The notes under the pieces are model-generated. The model did not search any database. It was not told the origin of the DNA and worked only from the letters and a program-made list of their open reading frames with translations. DNA of 13,735 bases from an uncultured Candidatus Saccharibacteria bacterium (GTDB lineage: Bacteria > Patescibacteriota > Saccharimonadia > Saccharimonadales > Saccharimonadaceae), in contig CAOQNC010000010.1 in assembly GCA_948511255.1 (NCBI GenBank), forward strand, positions 1-13,735, given 5' to 3'. Position 1 is the stretch's first letter, and every line of letters begins with the position of its first letter. This document shows, piece after piece, positions 1 through 4,979 of the stretch. Made by a program: the position numbers and the translations under genes.

Positions 1-472
1 ATAATATTCTCGTGGGAGTAATTCCCCATAAGTTACAAAGCGTCGCTCCGGGCGACAAACCAGCCCCGGCCGCGCCGAGTTCTTTTCATGGAGATCGTGA
101 AACCCGCTTGAGCTAAAAATTAAACATAAAAAGTTGCATAATAAAGGTGCCGATCCAAACACCCGCAAAAGCAACTAGCTCAAGATCAGCCAATTATCGC
201 GCGCCCCGGCCCGCAATAAGTATAAGTGGTTTCTAGCACAACTTTCTAACCGTAGTATCAGATTAGCCAAACCATCAACACGCCAAACCGTCAGTCCAGT
301 TGACCATCAACCAGAATACCAACAACCTGTTCAACAACGCTGGCAACAACGGCAACTACTGGTTCTTCCTCTTCTCTCTCGCACGCTCTTTCTCTCCTGC
401 CTCCCGCTTCTCCCCTTCAGCTTTCGAAAGACCAGCTCCCCGTTCCTCTGCCTCTTACTGTGCCCGATCTCC
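1..472 (+). ncRNA. Cassette C0: candidate structured RNA, left end cut
   Basis: First of seven related non-coding cassettes. The -10 box is cut by the window edge (bases 1-5 read ATAAT). Hairpin H1 is TGGG (13-16), an 8-nt loop and CCCA (25-28). The closing strand GGAGATCG is at 90-97 and its partner CGATCTCC at 465-472, enclosing the core at about 295-451. The stretch between the closing strand and the core is about 200 nt, longer than the 112-148 nt of the other copies. No reading frame spans the unit with a plausible start. Function is unknown; the architecture suggests a template-like or cargo RNA. The seven-copy layout and pairings are seen directly; the RNA role is inferred. Confidence 0.6.
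295..451 (+). repeat. Core copy C0: lectin-like repeat, chimeric
   Basis: Copy of the ~180-nt core. Its first half (306-362) is the most template-like of all copies: nearly every variable codon is AAC or AAT, reading I-N-Q-N-T-N-N-L-F-N-N-A-G-N-N-G-N-Y-W. After the TGG at 360-362 it changes sharply. Bases 363-418 are pyrimidine-rich with a single A, then homology returns near the end (CCGTTC..CTGCC, followed by TTACTGTGCCCGATCTCC). The second half is about 20 nt shorter than in the other copies. Confidence 0.7.
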
Positions 473-533
473 TCCAAGGATCCCTATAAATTACCAAGTC
501 TCTCATTATCGTTATTTCGCTGCTCCGCAATGC

Positions 534-939
534 TATAATATTTTCATGAGCATAAAACCTCATGGCGCCGACAGCTAACGCTTGATACAAATCCGCTTTA
601 GCAAAACCGCCAATTTGGGAGATCGTGAAACCTCCTCAAGCCTACAAATAACCGCTACAGGCCAGATTTATCGCTCAAGCTACGGCTTGCGTCACAAATA
701 TAAAAGGTTTCTTGACCGAACAACCCGTGGTATTCCAGGGGCGGCTACGTCGACCAGAGAACCAGCAACCTGTTCGCCAACGCCGGCAACAACGGCAACT
801 ACTGGTCGTCTACCCCACACTCTAACGGCACCAGCGCCTACATCCTCAACTTCAACGGCACCGACAACATCAATCCGTCCAATACCAGCAATCGGTACAA
901 CGGCCGCTCCGTTCGCTGCCTTTACTCTGCCCGATCTCC
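534..939 (+). ncRNA. Cassette C1: candidate structured RNA
   Basis: A complete cassette. The extended -10 box TGCTATAAT (TATAAT 534-539) predicts transcription starting near 546, exactly at hairpin H1: TGAG 547-550, loop CATAAAAC, CTCA 559-562. A second helix follows: TGGCG 563-567 with CGCCA 608-612, and inside it GCTAA 574-578 with TTAGC 598-602. Closing strand GGAGATCG 618-625 pairs with CGATCTCC 932-939. Hairpin H4 is CAAG 676-679, loop CTACGG, CTTG 686-689. The core lies at 738-919. There is no coding frame with a start; ORFs through the core are frame shadows. Confidence 0.7.
738..919 (+). repeat. Core copy C1: lectin-like A-variable repeat
   Basis: 182-nt copy encoding, without a start codon, R-G-G-Y-V-D-Q then N-L-F-A-N-A-G-N-N-G-N-Y-W-S-S-T-P, an Asn/Ser-rich stretch with A-Y and N-F-N-G-T, and the ending G-R-S-V-R-C. 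This is the C-terminal strand pattern of FISUMP/C-type-lectin-like domains used as DGR targets. Differences from template-like C0 fall mostly on adenines (AAC to GAC, AGC, GCC). Confidence 0.8.
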
Positions 940-957
940 TCCAAACCAAAATCATAG

Positions 958-1382
958 TATAATTATCTCATGGGCATAACAACCCACAAGTTACAAAGCG
1001 CCGCTCCGAACCGCAAAAGTTCCAGCCGTGCCGAGTTCTTTTCATGGAGATCGTGAAGCCTCCTCGCAGTATAAAAACTACAGGCTAACAAAAAGCTTAA
1101 GTTGCGACTTCTGTTTTAATAAAACGGCTTCTTTCCATTACGGCTATTTTATCAGGTTTATCGTCGTCGATTATTGTTAGGGGTGGCTACGTCAATCAGA
1201 ATACCAGCAACCTGTTCCGCAACGCCGGCGACCAAGGCCGCTACTGATCATCTACGCCAAACTCAGACGGCAGCAACGCCTACAACCTCTACTTCAACGG
1301 CACCAGCAACATCAATCCGTCCAACAACAACAATCGGCAGAACGGCTACTCCGTTCGCTGCCCTTTACTGTGCCCGATCTCC
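958..1382 (+). ncRNA. Cassette C2: candidate structured RNA
   Basis: TATAAT at 958-963; hairpin H1 is TGGG 971-974, loop CATAACAA, CCCA 983-986. GGAGATCG 1046-1053 pairs with CGATCTCC 1375-1382. The linker after H1 (from about 988) closely matches that of C0, including AGTTACAAAGCG and GCCGAGTTCTTTTCAT just before the closing strand, so C0 and C2 form a sub-type. The H4 equivalent is weak: AAG 1099-1101, loop TTGCGA, CTT 1108-1110. Core at 1180-1361. Confidence 0.7.
1180..1361 (+). repeat. Core copy C2: lectin-like repeat with in-frame stop
   Basis: 182-nt copy. In the lectin frame the invariant Trp codon of the Y-W-S-S-T-P motif is TGA (1245-1247), so this copy could not encode the domain. 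Variable codons include CGC, GAC, CAA, CGC, TAC, CAG and TAC where template-like sequence has AAC. Confidence 0.8.
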
Positions 1383-1391
1383 ACACAATGA

Positions 1392-1810
1392 TATAATAAA
1401 ATTGTGGATCTAAAAGTCCATATAGTCGAAACAAAACTCTGAGTTTAGAAGCTCCAATTTTGTCTAGACTTTTCATGGAGATCGTGAAGCCTCCTCTAGC
1501 TAACATATATAAATAGCGCAGGTCAGTTTTACAATTTATAGGTCACGGCCTATTCATTACTCCAACGGCTTCTATTGTTCGCTTCTCATAACGACGCATT
1601 ACCTACTATGGGGCGGCGCCGTCAACCAGAGTACCAGCCTGTTCAGATACGCCGGCGACAACGGCTTCTATTGGTCGTCTACTCCGAACACTAACAGCAG
1701 CAACGCCTACCGCCTCAACTTCAACGGCACCGACAACGTCAATCCGTCCGACACCAACAATCGGCAGAACGGCAACTCCGTTCGCTGCCTTATACTTGTG
1801 CTCAATCTCC
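1392..1810 (+). ncRNA. Cassette C3: candidate structured RNA
   Basis: Extended -10 box TGATATAAT (TATAAT 1392-1397). Hairpin H1 is TGGA 1405-1408, loop TCTAAAAG, TCCA 1417-1420, a stem different from C1 and C2 yet fully paired. GGAGATCG 1477-1484 faces CAATCTCC 1803-1810, the only copy with a mismatch in the closing helix. Hairpin H4 is ATAGG 1538-1542, loop TCACGG, CCTAT 1549-1553. Core at 1610-1788. Confidence 0.7.
1610..1788 (+). repeat. Core copy C3: lectin-like A-variable repeat
   Basis: 179-nt copy, one codon shorter near the S-x-L-F position. It reads W-G-G-A-V-N-Q-S-T-S-L-F, then A-G-D-N-G-F-Y-W-S-S-T-P and ends N-G-N-S-V-R-C. The third base C of variable codons and all invariant codons (GCC GGC, GCC TAC, CCG TCC, CGG, TCC GTT CGC TGC) are kept. 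Confidence 0.8.
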
Positions 1811-1836
1811 AAATTCAAAAACCATCATCAATATAC

Positions 1837-2276
1837 TATAATATACATGTGGACATAAAACTCCATAAAGTCTAGACAACGCCCGAGTTCATTCTCCGGC
1901 TTTGCCAAAACTTTTTCAGGAGATCGTGAAGATTGCTCTGACAAAAAACATCTCAGCCCAGTATATAATTATCAAGTTCCGACTTGATAATTCACTAAAT
2001 ATCTTCTTTGCGTTTTGTACCTCCAGTCTAAACGCGGTTAGCGAAACATCTACCAGTAGTATACGTCGCCCAAAGGGGCGGCCGCGTCAACCAGGATACC
2101 ACCAACCTGTTCCGCAACGCCGGCGCCAACGGCTACTACTGGTCATCTACTCCAAACTCTAACAGCAGCAACGCCTACGAACTCAACTTCTACGGCACCA
2201 CCAACATCAATCCGTCCAACAACTGAAATCGGAACAACGGCCTCTCCGTTCGCTGCCCTAGTTGTGCCCGATCTCC
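1837..2276 (+). ncRNA. Cassette C4: candidate structured RNA
   Basis: TATAAT 1837-1842. Hairpin H1 is TGGA 1850-1853, loop CATAAAAC, TCCA 1862-1865. GGAGATCG 1919-1926 pairs with CGATCTCC 2269-2276. Hairpin H4 is CTAA 2028-2031, loop ACGCGG, TTAG 2038-2041. The longest linker (148 nt) among C1-C6 lies between closing strand and core (2075-2256). Confidence 0.7.
2075..2256 (+). repeat. Core copy C4: lectin-like repeat with in-frame stop
   Basis: 182-nt copy reading R-G-G-R-V-N-Q-D-T-T-N-L-F-R-N-A-G-A-N-G-Y-Y-W. In the same frame a TGA (2224-2226) replaces an Asn/Trp codon just before the conserved N-R, so the copy is not translatable. Against C0 nearly all 5'-half differences are at A (hand count 8 of 9). 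Confidence 0.8.
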
Positions 2277-2492
2277 TATAAATTCAAACAATCAAAACCA
2301 TAAGCGAGCCCCCACACGTAAACGCGCAGGGGCTCAACTATCTCCTAGATAATCTAAACGTACGTTCAAACTATCTACCCCTATTTTATCATAAGTATTA
2401 TAAAAGCAATACCTTTTTCAATACTTTTTATAACTTTTTACCATTAAGTTTTCCACAGACAAGTCCACCACAACAAATTTCACATCATATAT
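2277..2492 (+). other. AT-rich spacer between C4 and C5
   Basis: The longest gap inside the array, with no ORF worth calling. It holds a GC-rich hairpin, GAGCCCC 2306-2312 with GGGGCTC 2329-2335, without a following T-run on the + strand, and the dyad listed separately at 2346-2377. The rest (2380-2492) is AT-rich, with the short inverted repeat GTATT/AATAC near 2396-2413. Confidence 0.5.
2346..2377. promoter_or_regulatory. Concentric DNA dyad, operator-like
   Basis: TAGATA (2346-2351) and TATCTA (2372-2377) are inverted copies that share one centre (2361/2362) with the perfect 10-bp palindrome AACGTACGTT (2357-2366). The two 5-nt spacers are not symmetrical. This looks more like a protein-binding dyad than an RNA stem. 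No partner protein can be named. Confidence 0.4.
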
Positions 2493-2908
2493 TATAATAT
2501 TTTTATGAGCATAAAACCTCATGGCATCAACCCCAAAGCCCGATACGCATCCGCTCTGGGCAAACTGTCAAAACATGGAGATCGTGAAGTTTTCCTTAAC
2601 TTTCCAATAAACAGGAATAAGTTTTGGCAAGATCTATTGCAAAGTTACGGCTTTCAATAACCTCCTATAACTTCTATTTTCGGTCTTTTTGACCCTGCCC
2701 TACATTATAGGGGCGGCCGCGTCGACCAGGACAGCTGGCTGTTCGCCAACGCCGGCGACAACGGCAACTACTGGTCAGCTACTCCAAGCTCTAATAGCAG
2801 CAACGCCTACAACCTCAACTTCAACGGCACCGACAGCATTAATCCGTCCAACAGTAACAATCGGAACACCGGCCGCTCCGTTCGCTGCCTTTATTGTACC
2901 CGATCTCC
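2493..2908 (+). ncRNA. Cassette C5: candidate structured RNA
   Basis: TATAAT 2493-2498. Hairpin H1 is TGAG 2506-2509, loop CATAAAAC, CTCA 2518-2521. Helix GCCC 2538-2541 with GGGC 2558-2561 carries GATACGCATCCGC, close to GATACAAATCCGC in C1. GGAGATCG 2577-2584 pairs with CGATCTCC 2901-2908. Hairpin H4 is the best of the set: ATTG 2636-2639, one bulged C, AAAG 2641-2644, loop TTACGG, CTTT 2651-2654, CAAT 2655-2658. Core at 2710-2888. Confidence 0.7.
2710..2888 (+). repeat. Core copy C5: lectin-like A-variable repeat
   Basis: 179-nt copy reading R-G-G-R-V-D-Q-D-S-W-L-F-A-N-A-G-D-N-G-N-Y-W, then an Asn/Ser-rich stretch and the ending T-G-R-S-V-R-C. It is open in the lectin frame across the core but has no start codon in that frame. 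Confidence 0.8.
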
Positions 2909-2963
2909 AATTTCCAAAACCATCTCCGAAAAACCGAAATATTCCCGAAACCTGAATTCGCCC

Positions 2964-2992
2964 TTGACAATTCCCCCTTCATTTGCTACAAT
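2964..2992 (+). promoter_or_regulatory. Strong sigma70-type promoter facing mazF
   Basis: TTGACA (2964-2969), a 17-nt spacer and TACAAT (2987-2992) with an extended TGC. Transcription would start near 2999 and run against the 3' end of the MazF-like gene. No convincing ORF follows. Confidence 0.65.
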
Positions 2993-2998
2993 AGAACT

Positions 2999-3064
2999 AT
3001 ATTCGGGGTTACCCGCAACGCCTCTAGTCGTAAGACTAGGGGTAAATTTGTTTCAGCAAACCCC
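2999..3064 (+). ncRNA. Possible small structured or antisense RNA
   Basis: The transcript expected from the promoter just upstream can fold as nested helices: GGGGTT 3005-3010 with AACCCC 3059-3064, ACCC 3011-3014 with GGGT 3040-3043, and CTAGTC 3024-3029 with GACTAG 3034-3039 capped by a GTAA tetraloop. It overlaps the last codons of the opposing mazF-like gene (stop at 3053-3055). No clear terminator is seen, so the 3' end is open. The same hairpin on the - strand may act as the mazF mRNA 3' end. Confidence 0.35.
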
Positions 3065-3478
3065 ATACAACTTATTAAAACCGTCCACGACTAGCCCGAA
3101 GTCGCTCTCCGACAGCGTCCCCATTCGACAATACAAACGCAACACACTACAAGTTCTTGCCTGCGCAAGTACTGCCGTTGATATTTTACCTTGAAAGATA
3201 AATGGAACATACCAATCTCCTTCGTGTGACTGCGATGTTAGTGGGATCCCCATGAATCCAAATCGGCTAAGTTTTTTAAAGACCAAAACCGGACGAGAAA
3301 AAGCTTCATTCTTTCCATTAATTTCTACGCCCACATTCTTCCCCACCGCGCACCACCAAATCTCACCTTCTTTGATAGTTGGAATCCTACCCGACCGGTT
3401 CGTTCGCTTCTTCAACTCATTCCACTCATCAAAACACAGATTATCTTCTTTAGCCATCATCTCATTACCTTCATCCAT
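3053..3478 (-). CDS. MazF/PemK-family toxin (endoribonuclease)
   Basis: 141 aa. MazF/PemK toxins are small ribonucleases that cleave mRNA at short motifs, usually restrained by an antitoxin. Family signs: G-E-I-W-W-C-A-V-G-K-N-V-G-V-E at about residues 38-52, R-P-V-L-V-F at 62-67, P-L-T-S at 79-82 and V-L-A-Q-A-R-T at 103-109 followed by a basic C-terminal strand. The first ~35 residues form an extension before the toxin fold, containing a possible helix (F-D-E-W-N-E-L-K-K-R). I chose the ATG at 3478 because AAAGGAG lies about 11 nt upstream; the earlier ATG at 3499 has no ribosome site. The stop is TGA. No antitoxin-like ORF is adjacent, so it is solitary here or acts in another role. Family assignment is good; activity is inferred. 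Confidence 0.8.
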   Translation of the reverse strand: MDEGNEMMAKEDNLCFDEWNELKKRTNRSGRIPTIKEGEIWWCAVGKNVGVEINGKNEAFSRPVLVFKKLSRFGFMGIPLTSQSHEGDWYVPFIFQGKISTAVLAQARTCSVLRLYCRMGTLSESDFGLVVDGFNKLYGVC

Positions 3479-3520
3479 CTTCCCAACTTCTCCTTTCATT
3501 TTCAGACAACTTTGCGCTCC

Positions 3521-3550
3521 ATTATATCATATTCGTCAAGCCACTTCCAA
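3521..3550 (-). promoter_or_regulatory. Promoter of the mazF-like gene
   Basis: Reading on the - strand: TTGGAA (3550-3545), 18-nt spacer, TATAAT (3526-3521). Predicted start near 3514, giving a leader of about 35 nt before the ATG at 3478. Confidence 0.55.
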
Positions 3551-3744
3551 GCACAAGCACGATAAAACTTTCACAAACCCCATACCGAGCCCGAATAAGA
3601 CATCTCTCGTGTCGCCGCGAACTCCACCAAAAAAGGACGGTGACCAGAACATTCCAATTCCGGTCCCGCCCTCATTGCTAATATCATATCTCACCATTCA
3701 AGCAAAGTCAAGCACATTACCCCCAGCACAAACACGATAAAACT
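3550..3744. repeat. Direct repeat pair upstream of mazF-like gene
   Basis: Bases 3550-3569 and 3725-3744 are 20-nt copies with one difference (G or A at the eighth base). On the - strand each copy precedes a TTGAC motif and a promoter, so the upstream region looks locally duplicated. Read on the - strand, both copies also encode similar hydrophobic peptide ends (S-F-I-V-x-V-L-G), which may be remnants of one gene tail. Confidence 0.5.
3683..3711 (-). promoter_or_regulatory. Second - strand promoter upstream of mazF-like gene
   Basis: TTGACT (3711-3706), 17-nt spacer, TATGAT (3688-3683). Predicted start near 3676, about 200 nt before the toxin start. The leader it would make contains an imperfect stem-loop and the second promoter. 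Confidence 0.5.
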
Positions 3745-3753
3745 CGCAAAAAG

Positions 3754-4001
3754 TCGCTCGCTCACATCATAAATGATGTTCGCTCGCTCCGAAGGCTCCC
3801 TTCGTCCGCGCCGCGCTTCGACATCATTCCTTCTTCCGCCTCAAGCGGCGCAAACTTCGGTCGCCAAGCATCAAGGGGTTCTCCTCCTTGCGGCAGCAAA
3901 GCCGCCGCAAATCATCACTGCGCCAAAGGCGCTGTCAAAATCTCGCGCCGCAAGCGGCGCGCACCTCGTTGTTCTCGCCTGCTCGAACAACTTCGGAGAA
4001 C
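3754..4001. other. Cluster of short GC-rich hairpins, no confident gene
   Basis: At least seven small inverted repeats follow each other: ACATCA/TGATGT (3764-3779) flanked by direct copies of TCGCTCGCTC (3754-3763, 3780-3789); GAAGG/CCTTC (3791-3803); CCGC/GCGG (3836-3848); TTGCGGC/GCCGCAA (3888-3910); GCGCC/GGCGC with AAA loop (3920-3932); GCGCCG/CGGCGC with CAAG loop (3945-3960); GTTCTC/GAGAAC (3971-4001). Composition is GC-richer than the array. ORFs here lack family resemblance. It may be a structured RNA or a decayed region; bases 4002-4277 show nothing further that I can name. Confidence 0.5.
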
Positions 4002-4277
4002 CCCAGAGCGTGCCCGCAATCTTGCGCAGACGCGCCAACTCGCGTCCACCTCTCGTGCATCCGAACAGACAGCCGGTTCAGCGATTCAGCAAATGGCAAT
4101 TTCCAGTTCGAGACAAAGCACACCACGGCACTCTTCTTGAGCATCAAACCTATCTTATTCCGAAACCAAAGCATCCCAGCCCGCGCTGGAGTTGTAGTTT
4201 TTTGTCCCAGCATCTTATTCCAATTCTGCTCCATTCCGCCAAATCTGCCGGGCAACTCCAGAATCGGCAAGGCCCAA

Positions 4278-4305
4278 AAACTCCAAGTCTTTAGACTTGG
4301 AGTTT
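4278..4305 (-). terminator. Terminator at the end of C6 transcript
   Basis: Perfect 12-bp stem (4305-4294 with 4289-4278), 4-nt loop TAAA on the - strand, closing in GAGTTT followed by two more T. It lies downstream of C6 on the same strand and is the only clear terminator of any cassette. It is nearly symmetrical, so it may also work on the + strand. Confidence 0.6.
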
Positions 4306-4330
4306 CCCTATCGAGACAGTTTTCTTAGCC

Positions 4331-4856
4331 GGAGACCGGGCACAATCTCCAACTCTGTGGGGCGCTTTTTCTGGCGCGCCCCACTTCCGTCTCGAGGTAG
4401 TTTGGGGTTCGGGAAAACCCTCACTCCCAAAACTAGCCTTGTTCCTCCGCGCTATCGCGCGATGCAGCGAACGGAGAAGCCGAGGCGCCGACCCCAGTTA
4501 TTGGACGGAGCGATGTAGTTGGTGCCGCTGAAGTTGAGGTTGTAGGCGTTGCTGCTGTTAGAGGGAACTGGAGTAGATGACCAGTAGTTGCCGTTGTTGC
4601 CGGCGTTGGCGAACAGGTTGCTGTCCTGATAGATGATGCCGCCCCATGGATGATATTGATGAGCGGGGTGTGTTCGACCGACCAGGGAAACAATTCGAAG
4701 TTTAGTTTAGCCGTGACTAAATAAAGTTGCTAGGCTCGATGTGGTTCATGAATTGAGCATTGTTTCACGATCTCCATTTGGCGATTCGCTAGGGCGGACT
4801 TTTGGTCAGGCTCTAGGTTCTGCGCCGTGAGTTTTTAGGCTCATGAGTATATTATA
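4331..4856 (-). ncRNA. Cassette C6: inverted, extended structured RNA
   Basis: The only - strand copy. -10 TATAAT (4856-4851); hairpin H1 is TGAG 4843-4840, loop CCTAAAAA, CTCA 4831-4828. Helix H2 is GGCG 4826-4823 with CGCC 4783-4780 and inner CTAG 4816-4813 with CTAG 4792-4789. Closing strand GGAGATCG is 4775-4768. Hairpin H4 is TTTAG 4721-4717, loop TCACGG, CTAAA 4710-4706. Core 4645-4464. The usual 3' flank (GTGCCCGRTCTCC) is not next to the core but about 120 nt further on; CGGTCTCC at 4338-4331 still pairs with GGAGATCG through one G-U wobble. The inserted stretch carries two strong hairpins: 4435-4398 and GTGGGGCGC/GCGCCCCAC 4384-4357. Confidence 0.65.
4464..4645 (-). repeat. Core copy C6: lectin-like repeat with native-looking end
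   Basis: 182-nt copy. The frame reads W-G-G-I-I-Y-Q-D-S-N-L-F-A-N-A-G-N-N-G-N-Y-W and ends G-F-S-V-R-C, then continues I-A-R-stop, as FISUMP-type proteins often end; the other copies read on into the 3' flank. Four bases after the core a CGCG-ATAG-CGCG hairpin (4459-4448) follows, where DGR targets often carry a hairpin downstream of the variable region. No start codon is found in this frame upstream. Confidence 0.75.
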
Positions 4857-4886
4857 GTATAAGTTGTTGGGCTGGCAGGAAAGTCA

Positions 4887-4906
4887 ATGCGACGCTCGCG
4901 TCGCAT
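4887..4906. other. Perfect 8-bp hairpin between C6 and tRNA-Gln
   Basis: ATGCGACG (4887-4894), loop CTCG, CGTCGCAT (4899-4906). No T-run follows on either strand. It lies between the C6 promoter and the tRNA terminator; role unknown. Confidence 0.4.
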
Positions 4907-4943
4907 AACGAACTTACAGTGAGCAAATCTGGGCTAGTTACGC

Positions 4944-4979
4944 AAGAAAATACCTCCGCGGGGGCGGAGATACTTTCTT
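4944..4979. terminator. Terminator of tRNA-Gln transcript
   Basis: A 16-nt inverted repeat (4944-4959 with 4964-4979) with a few G-T pairs and a 4-nt loop begins at the tRNA's CCA end. On the - strand its 3' arm ends in TATTTTCTT. It can also form on the + strand. Confidence 0.65.

Noticed and set aside
582-962. ORFs through the cassette cores with Thr/Pro/Ser-rich products (582-962, 1174-1413, 2689-2955 on +; 692-955, 1606-1818, 4433-4693 on -)
   Set aside because: They are out-of-frame or antisense readings of the Asn-rich lectin repeat; the repeated 'TSTAPTTSIRP' pattern comes from the AAC-rich DNA, and none has a ribosome site.
90-1520. Short peptide M-E-I-V-K-P-P starting at the ATG before GGAGATCG in several cassettes
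   Set aside because: The ATG is absent in C1 and C4, the peptides end after different short lengths with unrelated residues, and the bases are better explained by the closing helix.
1245-2226. Alternative genetic code (UGA as an amino acid)
   Set aside because: All long genes are intact with UGA read as stop, and the mazF-like gene ends with TGA; the in-frame TGAs occur only in non-coding cores.
1-2908. CRISPR array
   Set aside because: The repeating unit is ~430 nt with a conserved core and variable linkers; there are no short regular repeats and spacers and no cas genes.
3935-4270. 111-aa ORF on the - strand
   Set aside because: No recognised family, no ribosome site, and it overlaps the hairpin cluster; kept only as a weak possibility.
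3773-4328. Overlapping + strand ORFs of 173 and 146 aa
   Set aside because: They read through hairpins in two frames, have low-complexity composition and no start signals.
1-4856. Integron cassette array (attC sites)
   Set aside because: No integrase and no coding cassettes; the conserved elements flank the core as one long-range RNA helix rather than forming attC-type folded sites between genes.
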